NCBI GenBank assembly: GCA_037176885.1
Contig: JAWWNJ010000237.1
Coordinates: forward strand, 62,001-126,000
Reading direction: 5' to 3'
DNA length: 64,000 nt
From: Favolaschia claudopus
Taxonomy: Eukaryota; Basidiomycota; Agaricomycetes; Agaricales; Mycenaceae
Within the stretch, counting starts at the first letter, position 1. Each line of letters starts with the position of its first letter. The translations under genes and the position numbers were made by a program. Of this stretch, positions 9,188 through 24,516 are shown piece after piece. The notes below the pieces were generated by a model. It was not told the origin of the DNA and made no database searches. It was given only the letters and a program-made list of their open reading frames with translations.

Positions 9188-12100
9188 ATGCAGGTGGACA
9201 CTCGACGGCCAGGCCGCCAGGACACATTCGACCTTCGGAACCAGATACATGCTGACGACGGCGGGGTCATGCCCACGCAGAGGCCGCCAACTATGCTAGC
9301 ACCGACGACGAGGAGCATTCTGTTCTCGAGGGACGACTCGGACGGCGAAGAGCCGACGAGTATATGGACGAAGACGACGACGGCTCATCCCTCCCTCTCA
9401 ATTCCTAACGAGTCTATAGACTTTGACCTCGTATATTCTCTTCATAGTTTTGCCGCAACCGTCGAGGGCCAGGCCAACGTTGTCAAAGGCGACAGTCTCT
9501 TCCTCATGGACGACAGCAATAGTTATTGGTGGCTTGTCCGAGTTCTCAAGACCCAAGAGGTTGGCTACATCCCGGCAGAGAACATCGAGACTCCCTTCGA
9601 GCGTCTTGCGCGTCTCAACAAGCACCGTAACGTTGATGTACGTTTCCGTTAAATATACACTCATGTGCAATTACCGACCGCCTTGTAGCTCGCGTCTGCA
9701 ACTCAGTCAGAATTGCAGTCAGACCTCAATGTTTCCGCATCTCGTCCTCCGAACCACTCTCGCCGCCGGCGGCCAGTCAACTAACTCTTCCTCCCCGCTA
9801 CCACCTCCCAATGCTCCTCGTACCGGCAACACCGTGCCCAATCCCTTAAGCCAGCGTCGGGGGCCTCGCATTCTCTCCCGGACTCAGCGTGCACAGATAC
9901 CCCCCAGCCGTCTGGAACGAGGAAGAGTGGCTAATTGAACGCGAAGAGCGCCGCGCTACAATCATAAGCGAACGCGGAGGCGATCCGGACGCCGACTATA
10001 CCGACTATGACGATCTCGACTTCGACGACGAGGAGGACGAAGCGAGTGGGAGGTCGGTGCCTACGAAGCGGAGGATCGTGAGCTGGCGGATGAGATGACC
10101 ATGATGCGTCGTATGACTGAGCAGGCCATGGCTAGAGATGCTCAGCAGGCAAAAGACGCCGTCCCTGCACCACAATCGCAGAAGATCATGCCTCCGATGG
10201 AACCCGACGATGGCATGCAATGGGAAGACGGTGCCGCAGCCGCGCAACAGGCAGCCGCCGCCGCTCCCCGTCCTAGTCCTGAGCAGATGCAAAATGTTCA
10301 ACCACAGCCCCAACAACAGCCTCTCCGAACACCCCGCTCTGCTGAGCGCCTCACTCCCGACCCAGCGGAAGTCTCAGAGACACGAAAAGTCACAGTGACA
10401 CCCTCTATCGCACGGGACGTGTTTCGCCTACTTCTGCAGATTCTGAGAAAGAACGCGAGCGTGAACGTGAAAAGGAAACGTCTTCGGGATGAAGAGGAGG
10501 AGGCAGCTCGCAAACGCGCAGACAGCCAGCAGCACCTGCACAGGCCAGGACGAGTACTCCCGTGCAGGAACCCGTCAGTTCCCCCAACCCGGTGAAATCT
10601 CCGACCACGCCTACCAGTGGAGGAAAGCTACGCAAGGAGCGGAGCCTGCTGCGGATGAAGAGAAGGATGGCAAGAAGAAGAAGTGTGGTGGTGTCTTTGG
10701 TAGCCTGTTTGGTCGCAAAGGGCGACAAGAAGGACAAAGGCAAAAACGCCTCGATTGTTCCGACAGCGAGTTTGCTGCCAATACCAGAGGTTCAGAAGAG
10801 TCCGGTCGTCGACCGTCGAACGGCAGCTCCGCTCCAGCGGATGGGATGATCTCGCAACTACTGCACAGCTATGCAACAGCAACAGCAGCAGCAGGCAACC
10901 TCATTGCGCAATTCCACGGATCCGAAGCGTATACAACAAATGCAGGCGCAACAGAAGGAGCAGCCGACGACCATGTCGGCCGCTTCCCAACTTCGCCAGC
11001 GTGATCAGCAGCAGCAAGCGCTTTATCAGCAGTATCTCAACCGTTCCCCATCGTCTCCTCCAGAGCACAGCCGTCGTACGGCTTGCAGTCTGCTGCACCG
11101 TACATGAACAGCAGCAGCACGCCCCCTGAGTGCGTTCCACAGCCCTCCCTCTGGAGGACGTCAACGTCCTGGATCCCTTATCCTCACACCATCATCGTCT
11201 GGCGACGGCGTAGGGGTCCCAGACCTGAGTGTGATTCGTGTGTTTGCGGGCCAGAATTTAGACACCGAGGCAACGTTCAAGACTGTTTTGCTGAATGCAT
11301 CCACCACCTCCGCAGATCTCGTCCGGCAAGCTGTGCAACGCTTCAGGCTCGAAGATACGGACCCCCACGAATACTTCTTGACTGTGAAACAAGTAGAAGG
11401 CTCGAGCGCTGTCTTGCGCGATTCAGAACATCCGCTTGTTGTCTTCGAAGGTCTCGTGGAAAACGCCCCGCGCGTCAAACGGAGCAGTGTTGGAAGCATC
11501 AATTCGGTAGCCAGCAATCTTTCGATGCATCCTGCCATCAAAAAGTTGGATATGAAACGACTTACTGACGATTCGGCCGTCAAGTTTTATCTGAATCGGG
11601 CGTGGTGGAGAGGAGGGTGCAGACACAAGTATGGATGGCGCCGACGACACTCTCATCGCCGAGACCGTCGACGGCGAAATTGATCCTCAGTCACCTGCAG
11701 GGGCCAGTTCTTGACCGTGTCTACTCAGGGTGGGAATAACGTCCAGCCCGAACGGTTCACATTCCCCGTCCTTCCGATTCCCTCTACAGCTTGCCATCTC
11801 CCCGGCGACCTCCCTGACGACATGGTTTTCGACCCTCTTACAGAAGCGATCGTATTCAAAGATACGCTGAAAGAGCGTGGTCGTCCGTCTGTAACGTCGC
11901 CCGGCATATCGCAAACCATACGTCCGCAAAGTCTTTGTATTCCCCAAAATTGCGACTGTGGCTGAGGTCATCGAGCTCGGTTTGGAACGTTTCGGTATTG
12001 AAGAAGGTGTGGTCGATGGCGGGGATGAAGTGGAGGATAAACTGTCTAAGAGACGCAGTGCTGTACGTGTGCGATACCAGCTCACAATCGTTACGGGTAA

Positions 12101-13525
12101 TGGTCAAGGTATGTCGATCATGGCCCTCAATCTCTTTCCGTGTCCTGATCTGGTCGTAGAGCGGGAACTGTCTCCTTCAAGCAGGGTTGTAGACGCATTC
12201 CCTCGCCCTCCATCGTATCGCAACCCCCAATCGCAGTTCCCAAACAAGCGGCGTTCTGTGACTCTGCTCAAATTTTGGGTACCATGGAAGATGTCAATCC
12301 AGACGATCCGATGTTCATTCTCCGTCGTGCAACGTCTTATCGCCCATCAACTAACAGTCATGCTCGTCACCGTGTCTCGCTTGGACTGGGACGAACTGGC
12401 ACTGGCGAAGCAAAAACTCCAGCGTGACTCGGCCTCTAGTACTACCTCCGACGCTGCTGTTCATGAAGAATCGAAAATTCGAGTAGTGGCCCCAACCTCT
12501 GGGCTGTCACGACAAGAGATCATAGCGGCTCAACGCGAAGCAACTCGTGCTAATCAACGCGCCATACTTCCGCGTCCACTAATTCCGTGCGCGGAATGGA
12601 TGTCCTTCTCCCGGGCAATGCCATGATTCGCAGCGCTCGTTATAACGCGGACGAGAAGATGCGTTATTCATATGTCCAGCCAGATGGCGAGTCTTACGAC
12701 ATTAGCGACATCGTAGAGGAGGAGTGGCGGGACAGCGACGATAAAACCGACGTGCTCGAAGGAGTGCTCGGCCGAACAAGGACCGCGTGGGCGAAAAAAC
12801 TTGACAGGGTATTGAGCAAAATCCAAGCGGTGGGCGTCAGCAACAAGCTGCTGTTCCTACTCCAGCCTCAGTCCGGTCAAATTCACCTGAGTCGCAATAT
12901 TCCTTGGACGATGCGGCACGTTCACGCTCTGTCACACCCGGCTCGGCAGGTTTTAGTGTCTCGCACTCCAATTCCAGCCAACATGGCGCGCGAAAAGACA
13001 CAGCAGTCGGTGACTGGAAGGGCATCTCCGTCAGTGAGGCCAGGCACCTCAACACCGACTGGAGCAAAATCTGGGCAGAACCCCATCCCCATTGCATCCC
13101 GGACTGGGTCTCCCGTCGACAGGAGTCTGTTACGTCTGTCATGTCGGACGACGTGTCGGGGATATGCGACTCCAATGGCTCCCTCTTCACCGGAAAGTCC
13201 GATGAGAACTCCGACACCTAAAGCACAGCAGAAACGTGTGGTTATACCCAAAGATGAGTTTGGTGTGGCTCATATGATGACTGTGATCGAGCTACGCGGG
13301 TCTGTCCCCTCGCAAGCCCCTCTCTTCGTTGGATCCAGTCGACGAACTATTATTCGGACGCCCCATAGATCTACCATCTCTACATCCGAAGATCAGAGAA
13401 GTTACGCAGATTCTGTGCGACAAGTATGAACGATGTCGATAAGGTGAGCATGGTTGCATCTGCCTGAATATATGCTGATTGTCTCAAAGATGTTGGACGA
13501 CTACTTCCTGAACATCAAGGGTTGA
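9188..13525 (+). CDS. SH3 and double Ras-association domain scaffold protein
   Basis: The N-terminus MQVDTRRPGRQDTFDLRNQ leads to an SH3 domain at about 9415-9640: FDLVYSLHSF, KGDSLFLMDDSNSYWWLVRV, VGYIPAENIE, then ETPFERLARLNKHRN. SH3 domains followed by ERLARLN occur in Bud14/Tea4-type polarity proteins. A long acidic and Gln-rich linker follows. Two RA-like domains come next. One lies at about 11220-11480 (VIRVFAGQNLDTEATFKTV, PHEYFLTVKQVEG). The other lies at about 11750-12080 (MVFDPLTEAIVFKDTL, ATVAEVIELGLERFGI). The C-terminus is MLDDYFLNIKG, after an intron at about 13445-13490. The reading frame changes more than ten times without splice sites, so the exact protein cannot be read. It probably acts at cell tips downstream of Ras-type GTPases. 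It may be a damaged gene, but sequence errors are likelier. Confidence 0.7.
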
Positions 13526-13626
13526 TGATTCTTCTAAGTATTACGTATATTTATTGTAGGCACTCTATCTTGCCTCAGCCTCTCCTTTACAATACTTTTT
13601 TTCGGAATTATTCGTTTTCTACAATT

Positions 13627-16536
<2,910 letters not shown>

Positions 16537-16639
16537 GCTGGAACGGAAAAAGTGTCCAACCCTAACCTTAGATAATTGTAAACTCTAACGCCGGCGGCAA
16601 AAATCGATGGTCAGAGCAAAAGCAATTATAAGCATTCAT

Positions 16640-17766
16640 CTATGTAGGTTTCTTATCCGTATCCTTCTCCTGCTCCTTCCCCGTCTCCGTTTCTGCCTCC
16701 TTCTCCTTCTCCTCCTCCTTCTTTTCGTCTTTCTTCTCATCCTTCTTCTCTTTCGCCTTCTCATCGCCCTTGCCCTCTTCCAGCTCCGCCTGTCCAACCG
16801 TTGCTTTATTGTCGACCAGTGCATGTAATGCGATGACGGCGCGCAAGAGACTGCTCAGGTAGATGACCAGCAAAGCATCGTTCGTGCTCGAAGCAAAACT
16901 CTCTCTCAGCGTCCGGTCTCCGAGGTCGGGAAGCAGATTGAATACGTCCTGTAGGTGGTAGACGATTTTGTGGTCCACGGGCATCACGCCTTGCGAGACA
17001 TCGACAAGATATTTTTGAATGTCGGACAAGCGTGACTGCAAGCCACGGAGGGAAGCAAGCTGCTCAGCAACGCGCGTAGCGAGCGTGTTTGTTGTGCTGT
17101 CTTTTATGTCGCGCAGCAGATGTTCTACACCTATTTCTTCGGCTTCCTCGCCTTCGATCGCAGAGGGGACATGGACAAAAGTTTTGAGAGTTTCAGTGCC
17201 GTCCTAGACGCGCAGTTAGAATCGGAGATCATTGCAAGACGTGAGACACACATCTTTTATTTCGTCTACGGCGAAATATGCGTCTGTCGGAATGCCGACA
17301 GTGTGTGGGCGGACATCGACGATGACCATGAGAGGGCGGGCAACGAAGCGTTTGAAAAGGTCATTTATCTCCTGGTCTGAAGCACGGAGCTTTGGACCGG
17401 TATGATACCAGCCGATGAGACGTTCTTTGGCTGGAGCAAGTTGAGAAAGCACGATTGACACGCGGCGTTGGCGTGAACGCACCGTTTACCTTGCGAAACA
17501 TGTCATACATTTCCTGGACATAGTTGTGGTCCAAGAACCAGCTCTTGCTGTCCTTGTCGTCCTCCTCGAAGGGAATGCCGAAGGAATTTGCAACATTTAT
17601 TATCTTGCCATTGTCTTGACCAAGGAGCGCGCCAATGACGCGTTTGTGGGGAAGTGCGGGAGACGGAGCGGGCGTGGTGGTCGGCGACGGAGAGGAGAAC
17701 GAGGGGGTGAACGACGACAGTGGTGTTCTGGAGGGTAGCTAGCTGTTCAGTGGTGGTGGCTGGCAT
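16640..17766 (-). CDS. RPN8: 26S proteasome regulatory subunit RPN8 (MPN domain)
   Basis: ATG at 17766 begins [20 protein letters not shown], then [14 protein letters not shown]. After the frame change come [20 protein letters not shown] and [20 protein letters not shown]. Next are [20 protein letters not shown] and [17 protein letters not shown]. The C-terminus is Lys/Glu-rich and ends DTDKKPT. This is the MPN- (non-catalytic JAMM) subunit that pairs with RPN11 in the proteasome lid. A one-base shift at 17661 breaks the frame between HHARS and RVIG. Dropping that base restores the expected [12 protein letters not shown] sequence, and no intron fits. Because RPN8 is essential in yeasts, a sequence error is the likely cause. 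It is head-to-head with the CLIP-170 gene, 76 bp apart. Confidence 0.92.
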
Positions 17767-17842
17767 CAAGACGCGTACGCGTTAGGTAAGGGCGCTGGTA
17801 AACAGAGCCACTTGAGGGTAAGTACTTTAAAGTACTTTGAAA
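17767..17842. promoter_or_regulatory. Shared 76 bp region between RPN8 and CLIP-170 start codons
   Basis: It contains a perfect 12 bp palindrome made of two adjacent ACGCGT boxes (17771-17782) and a perfect 18 bp palindrome, AAGTACTTTAAAGTACTT (17820-17837). Either could bind a dimeric regulator. ACGCGT is the MBF site in yeasts; use here is inferred. Confidence 0.5.
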
Positions 17843-20800
17843 ATGAAACCTCGTCGCAGCGCTATCCCGACTCCGGGCAGATCTCGCTCCTCCTCCACCA
17901 CTGTCCAGCCCGTGCCTGTCCCCGATGTCGAGCTCATGTCCCGCGCCTTCGCCGACGCCATAAAGGCAAACGACCCCGCCCTTCACAGAACTTCAAGAAC
18001 CAGTGATTTCTCCGCCGCGTCCCTTTCTCCTCAATCTACCTCGTTCGGCGCGCGTCCATCGTCTGTCGCGTCCTCCGCGTCGTCTGCGCGGCCTCCAGAA
18101 CGCGCGAAAACTCCCACCACCCGCCCTGCAAGCCGCCAATCCGACGTTTTTGGTAGGAGCACGAGCCGTGCCACTGGGCGCGCGTTCGACATAGGCGACA
18201 ACGTCAGGATCGAGTCTCTCGGATATGAGGGAACTCTGCGCTTTCTGGGCAGTATCGACGGTAAACCTGGTCTGTGGGCCGGTGTTGAACTTGGTGGCGG
18301 CTTCGCCGGCAAAGGTAAGAACGACGGAAGTGTAGCTGGGTTCGTCATCGTTGGCAAGTTTTCTGGCCTCTCTCTCATTCGTTCTACACCAGAAAGCAGT
18401 ATTTTACATGCCCACCAAATTGTGGCGTCTTCGTCGCCTCAATAAAGCTTTCTGCCCCGACGGTTGGTCCTGGGGCTGTCCATCGTCCATCATCTGTGGC
18501 TTCGTCTCGCGGCCGCACGACACCTTCGTTATCTGGCCGAATAACCCCTTCGACCTCATCGTCCCTGTCGTACAGCACAAGTGCACGAATGACACCTTCT
18601 GCGTCGACTTCTCGCATTTCAACGGGACGTACAACTCCTGCAAACGGCGGACGCATCACACCATCTTATGCTGGACGAACTCCAGGGGCAACCGTGACCC
18701 CCCGCCGCACGGGCTCGGACCCGTACGCTCACACAAGCCGACAGCAACGACCAGTCCCTCAGCATCGCTTTAATGATAAACTCACGGCTGGGTCCCGGGG
18801 CGTCCAAGTACGTCTCTATGACCGCCAAGCAACTAAGTTCTCGCGATGGAACTTCTTCCACCCCGACACGACCCCCCGCCCTTGCACCCCCGCCGAGTCC
18901 CGCTCGGAACCTTACTTCCCCTTCACTAAATTCCCGACCCATTCCTTCACCAACCCGTACCACAGCTTCGCCTTTCACCACACTAAGCCAAGTCTCGGCG
19001 GTCGTGTTTCGGGTGGGGCTGCAATAGGACGACCGTCTGTCGGCACACCTCGTGCACGAATTCCCAGCGCAATCGCCATGCCTCCCCCGGCCTCTCTATT
19101 ACACGATCCGTTTCCCACAATTCTGAAAGTGGCGCCTGGGGTTCTCCCCGTCCTGAATCCGCCGCTTCCACGCGGTCCCTGGTCAACGAAGAGCGCGAAC
19201 AAATGCAGTCCCGCATCCAGGCGCTGGAATACGAAAATCAGCGGTTACCGCACCGCGTCTGTTCCGCCTGAGGTGAATGGAGACTCGCAAGCTGAATTGG
19301 AGGCCCTTGCGGATCGAACACGATGGTGCTCAAAGTCGGGCCGTGGAGCTTGACACCCAACTTCAGGCAGCTCAGCGCTCTTTGGAAGAGAGAGGGATTC
19401 AGCTCCAAGAGCTAGAAAACATGCGCTCGCAAGCCCTTGCCAGTCTCGAGGAAGAGAAAGCTCGAGGCGACACTCGAATTCAGACTCTTGAGCGAGAGCT
19501 TGAAGAAACTCGAGTTCTGGGCAAGACACTAACGGACACCCTTTCAAGTAAGGAGTCTGTCGAAAGGGAAAGTGACCAGAAACTGCAGGCCAAGCAAACT
19601 GAAATCGTCACTCTGGAAGCTCGCCTCAAGCACATTCAGCTCGAGCTTGACGAAGAGCGAACAGAGCTCGGTAACCAGGTGGACGAGTTGAGGCAGGCTG
19701 GTCAGGTGTGTTCTCTCTTGCGCTTATGATTTGCGAGTATGCTCACGACTTGGCCAGGAAACCATCGCTCTTTATGAAGAGCGTCTCAGCGCAGTTGACC
19801 GTGAAAAGGAGGAGTTGGAGGCTCGGGTTGCCACAATGGAGGCCCGGCGCGCGCGGCGGCCCGAACCCCCTCTCCGAGCGGCACACCCAAGCCAGCGTCA
19901 TCCGCCACCGAGATCGACAACGAAACTTACGAGATCAGGTCGTTCACTTGCAGAAGAAGGTTTCCAAGTTGGAGGACGCTCTCGAGGATGCACAGGCGGC
20001 ATCAGAGAAAGAGGAAGCAGCCCTTGCGGAGCGCATGCGCCGGTTGAAGGAGAAGGAAGAGGCGGCTAAGAAGGAGTTGTCGGAGGGGCGTAAAGAGGTA
20101 GAGGCGTGTGATCAAATCTGAGGCAAATGCTCGAATGTGATGTTGCCGTGTTGAGGAAGCTCTCCATGAAAGTACCGCTGCATTAGAAGATGCAAGAGCG
20201 GAAGTGGAGGGTTTGCGATCAGAGCTTACGGTGATCATTCTTCTTGGCGACTTCAGAGTCGAGCTGACCGTGTATAGAACTTGGACGGCCTCGTAGCTGG
20301 CAATGGCGAGGGGGATCTGTATTCGCGGTCGCTCAGGTTGTCAAACGCGCGTCGGCTGACAAAGCTCGGTTTACCGACGAAATATCCAACCTGAACGATC
20401 TGGTGGAGGAAGCTCTAATGCGTGAAACGGAAGCCTTGAAAGAGCTCGAGAAATTGCGCCAGACATTCGCCGCCCAGACGACCGAGGTCGAAGCTTTGAA
20501 GAAGAAGAGCAATCGCGACCTGTCCTTGAACAACGGCATTCAATCGCCCCAATCGCCAACCGTTTCAAAACATGATTTATCCGCTGCCAAAGAAGAGATC
20601 ACTGGCCTGAAGTAGGTTGCCTCACGGATTTGAATTGTATGTTGGCTTACACCCAACAGACACATCGTCCAAGAGCTGCAGAAAGAGAGCCACGAAGCCA
20701 CCCCAGCGGACGAAGCTTCTGGAGGCAGAAAACCAGCTCTTGCTTTCCGAAGCGGAGCAGCTGCGACAGGTGAAGGTCTGAACGCGCCTTTGATTCGGCG

Positions 20801-21600
20801 ACTAATACTTTGAAATAGGAGGTCCAAATTCTCGAAGAGAATCTTGACAACAGTTTGACTCGCGAGGAAAACGCGGTTGACGAGGCTCCGTCTGGAGATG
20901 CCACATCCTTGCAACGCCTCATGAAAGACCAGAAGGTCAAGTTCGAGGTAAGCGAGTGAAATAATTCGACGTTGTTCTGCTTCTTACCCATGTCAGGCGG
21001 AGCTTGACCAGCTGCGCAAGCGGATGGCTGATGCTGAGATGAAGAGTGCCAGGACGGTGCACGATGTATGTGGTTTCATTTGTGCTCTCCGCATAACTTA
21101 TTTCTCTTGTCAAGTTGAACAAGGAGATCAGCGAGCTGGAGGCACTAATCGAGTCCAAGGTTGGTAAATCTCAACATCGGCACTGACCATTACTGACAGA
21201 ATTGTTGTTTTAGATCTATCGTGAGGATGAGCTTGAACAGGAGCTTGAGCGAACCAAGGACAAACTTGCGCGACAACGAAAGTCTTCCAAAGGCAGCAGT
21301 GAAGTTGTCGAGACGCGACGCCGTGCGGGAAGTGTGGCAAGCTCTGAGGTTTCAGAGACTCAGAGCGAAGGCGTTTGCGAGATATGCGAGAAGCCTGGAC
21401 ACGATATATTTACTTGCTCACTTTTAGCATCAGGAACACCGACGGTAAGAGCTGTTCTCTCATCATTTCGTGACCCTTATTGACCTGTCCTGCGATTGAA
21501 GGACGACCGACCTACGTCGGATTCCGAATTGTTCTGCGAAGATTGCGAGAGTCACGGACATGTTGCAGCGGAATGCCCACATTCACTTGATGTCTTTTAA
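17843..21600 (+). CDS. CLIP-170-type microtubule plus-end protein (CAP-Gly, coiled coil, two zinc knuckles)
   Basis: ATG at 17843 begins MKPRRSAIPTPGRSRSSS, a basic Ser-rich N-terminus. The CAP-Gly domain reads NVRIESLGYEGTLRFLGSID, GLWAGVELGGGFAGKGKNDG and, after an intron, QYFTCPPNCGVFV; the GKNDG tubulin-tail binding motif is intact. A Ser/Thr/Pro basic linker follows. Long heptad coiled coil then extends from about 19160 to 21340 (for example LEERGIQLQELENMRSQAL). The C-terminus has two CX2CX4HX4C knuckles, CEICEKPGHDIFTC and CEDCESHGHVAAEC, and stops at 21600. This order is that of CLIP-170/Tip1/Bik1, which tracks growing plus ends and binds dynein/dynactin and EB proteins. The frame changes without splice sites near 18790, 18990, 19190 and 19850, again suggesting indels. 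Confidence 0.88.
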
Positions 21601-21795
21601 TGTTATTCTCAGTATTAAATAAGTAATTGGATACCCAAACAGGAAATTACAGGAACGAATTCGAATGATGTGACAAGTCTCCGTCAAAAGATATAAATCG
21701 AGGTGTGACATATAGATATCTCCCCTTTGCCACAGACTTTGCGCTGCACTCTCTTTACCCTCACATTCGTTACACTCATCCTCTCGCTTTCCGCC

Positions 21796-22586
21796 ATGTT
21801 CTCGCTCTCTTCGTCCGTCGTTGCCCTCACTCTCGCCTCCTCCGCTTTTGGCGCCCTCTTCGTCAGTCTCCCCCCTTTTCTCGCTCAATTCACTCAGCTT
21901 ATCCTTCACACTCTCTCCCAAGGTCACATCCCCCACTGAGACCATTGGTTTTCACTGCCGGTCAACCCGCCAACATCTCTTGGCAGGACAGCGCCGACCA
22001 GCCCGCGTGGCCAGCTTTGGGCTCGCCAAAGTCAGCATTTATGTCGGCAACAGCATCTCACAGACGAGCCTTCAGACAATCTCGGAAAGCGTCGATCCCA
22101 CCAACCCCATGTTTATTACGTTCACTCCCGATGCCTCTATTGGTCCCAACAGCAACCAGTACTTCATCCGTTTCGAATCTCTCACCAACAAGGACCCCAC
22201 CCAGCCCACCATTCCCCTCTTGGCCTTCTCTCATATCTTCACGTCCGTTTCTTTCCTCGGCGTCTTCTAACCTCCTCTAATCTCGTCTGAACAGCATGTC
22301 TGGGATGACCGGAGCTTTCTCCAATGAAGTTCAGGCTCAGATCAACGGTCAATCCACCGCTCCCATAGGGGGCACCGCAGCCGCAGCCGCTGCCTCGACT
22401 AAGCCTAGTGCTACTCTCACCAGCAAGAGCTCCACTCCCTCCCATTCTGCGAGCAAATCCGCCCAAGCTGCCACTGTTTCAGGCTCCAGTGCTGCTGTTC
22501 CCGCCTTCGCAGCCCGCTCGACCACCGTTTGGCTTGGAATTGTGACTGGCGTGCTCGGCGCTGTCGTTGGTGCCGCCATACTATAG
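21796..22586 (+). CDS. KRE9/KNH1-like Ser/Thr-rich GPI-anchored surface protein
   Basis: ATG at 21796 encodes a signal peptide (MFSLSSSVVALTLASSAFGA). After an intron the KNH1-like domain reads VTSPTETIGF, TAGQPANISWQD, KVSIYVGNSISQTSLQTISE and FTPDASIGPNSNQYFIRFES. A second intron at 22243-22294 joins HIFT to MSGMTGAFSNEVQAQI. A Ser/Thr/Ala-rich stalk follows. The C-terminal hydrophobic segment VWLGIVTGVLGAVVGAAIL is a GPI-attachment signal. Two compensating one-base shifts (about 21950 and 22015) interrupt the domain and look like indels. The family is common in basidiomycete cell walls, and some members relate to beta-1,6-glucan assembly. The exact role here is unknown. Confidence 0.75.
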
Positions 22587-23023
22587 AATGTCACTACCCC
22601 ATCATGATTTCGTTTGGATCTCCAGTTTCAGTCCCGTTTTAGAACCTGTTAGCCTACGTATTTGTTGGTACGCTGATTTGGTTGAATACGACTTTCCCGT
22701 CATTCTTTCTCGTTCATTGTGCACACATTGGCGGTCTTCCGGTCCTCCGATCATAATTATTGGGGCGTTCCGGCGTATGCCGTATGCGCGTGATATTTGC
22801 GGACTTCAATTGTCCTCTCACCACTGGGTTTGCAAGACAATGCGGTGTCTGACCTAGACTACTGTCCCTCGCACCCAAATGCGCTCAGTGCTTACGCTCA
22901 TACCCAAGACTCGGAACCGCTCGTACAAGACTTGCACCAGTGGTCTTTCTTCTCCGCTCACACGACCAGGCGCACGACTCTTGGACCGTTTTGCGCGATT
23001 GCATCTGGCGGCACCCACCACAT
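22587..23023. other. Intergenic, no gene supported
   Basis: This 437 bp stretch is the 3' flank of the KNH1-like gene and the 5' flank of the CinA-like gene. The small open frames in it show no protein-like pattern. Confidence 0.5.
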
Positions 23024-24436
23024 ATGAGCAAAGCTCACACCACGCGTTCAGCTTCGGGCCAGTTGCCTCCATCTTTCTCAGTTTCGCCTACTCCCAGAAA
23101 CCCTCTTGGGGAGGGGAACTACATTCGCACAGCAGCTGCCCTGATCATTGGGCAAGTGAAGCTGAAGTCGGCGACGCGCTATGACATTTGAACCCTTTCC
23201 GCCCCCAGCGATGAGATACTGAATGGAAAGACTCATGACATGAATTCGAACTACTTCGCTAAGTACTGTTTCGAGCACGGGATTGAGCTGTACGGCCCTT
23301 CTCTGCACTTCTTTCGACATTCGTCGACGCCTCTTGAACGTAGAAAACGCATAGAAGTCATCGCCGACGACGAAGCTCAGATAATCGAAGCTAGTCGACG
23401 AATGGTCAAGAACTATGTAAATGTTTTGTTAATTCTGATTCAAGATGCCCCCCTCAATTGCTTTCAGGATTTTTGTAGTCACCAGCGGTGGAATTGGCCC
23501 AACACATGGTACTTTCAATTGAACTGTTTGAACTGTCTTCGCTGAATTTTGGACATAGATGGTACATTTCATTCCTGAACATATCGAATTCATTCATATA
23601 TTGGGCAAAAGACATCACCTACGCCTCACTGGCCAAAGCGTTCTCCCAGTCGCTTGTACATCATATCGGAGACCCTGACGCGAATGACCGAAATGATCAA
23701 ACACAGGGCTTGGATGTCCGTTCAAACTCCACAGCAGCGCGCTGCTACGGAGAGAATGGCACTGTTTCCTGATGGTGCGGAAGTGCTATTCGTTGCTAAA
23801 GACATATGGGTCGTCAGTCGTTTTTTTCCTGGAACCTTTCTGTGACCGTCAAGTGACTTTTGGAGCAGCCAGTCGTACGCCTGGAAGGAAAACTGTGCAT
23901 TTTCCCGGGCATCCCCTCGCTTTTCCAAAAAATGCTCACCGCACTAACGCCTTTATTGCCCTTACCTCCTCAAACGGAACGATCGTTGAGGATACAGGTC
24001 TTCACAGAGTACGTGGTTCATATGCGCAAAAACCACATAACATTCATCTTCGAGGTATTTAAGACGTCCGGAATCTATGATTGCGCCATACCTAACGAAG
24101 CTGCAAACGCATCTGCGACCCCACGGTATTCAGGTGGGGTCGTATCCTGTCCTCGGCCAAGGTGTTTTCGTGAGCCTCATTGGCCGCGACCGGCTGCTGA
24201 CGACTGCCTCAATGACATCTACACAAGTCCAGCTGGACAGCGATGGACATCATAGCAGCGAGGACACGAAAGACCCCCCTCGGATAGTGCTGGCTGACAT
24301 TGCGCGCGAGGTGGAGCTGGAGATTGACGGTCAGATTGTCAGTGAAGAGGAAGTCGCAAAGAGGAAAGGTCAGTGTAAGCAGTTGACCACTCCTGTTACG
24401 GTAGCCGCTAGTATGGGAGTAAAGGCGAAGTTTTAA
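23024..24436 (+). CDS. MoaB/CinA-fold (MoCF_biosynth) protein
   Basis: ATG at 23024 gives [15 protein letters not shown], then [17 protein letters not shown] intron (23152-23208) joins it to [20 protein letters not shown], the nucleotide/molybdopterin-binding loop of the fold. Next come [20 protein letters not shown], then [19 protein letters not shown] (after introns), [35 protein letters not shown] and [28 protein letters not shown] is the family signature. The fold is shared by MoaB/MogA, CinA and the N-terminal domain of some FAD synthases. Fungal stand-alone members are poorly characterised, so the substrate is not assigned. A run of five T at 23470-23474 is one base too long for the frame. 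The gene ends KAKF at 24436. Confidence 0.82.
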
Positions 24437-24516
24437 ATGATTGTACAGTCTTGTAGCACCATGATTTCAATGTAAATTCAGTCAACGGAGATGAGTACCG
24501 ACTTATCGTGAAAATT

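Noticed and set aside
10405..10743. Minus-strand open frames opposite the SH3-RA gene
   Set aside because: They are low-complexity shadows of Gln/Glu/Arg-rich coding sequence on the plus strand.
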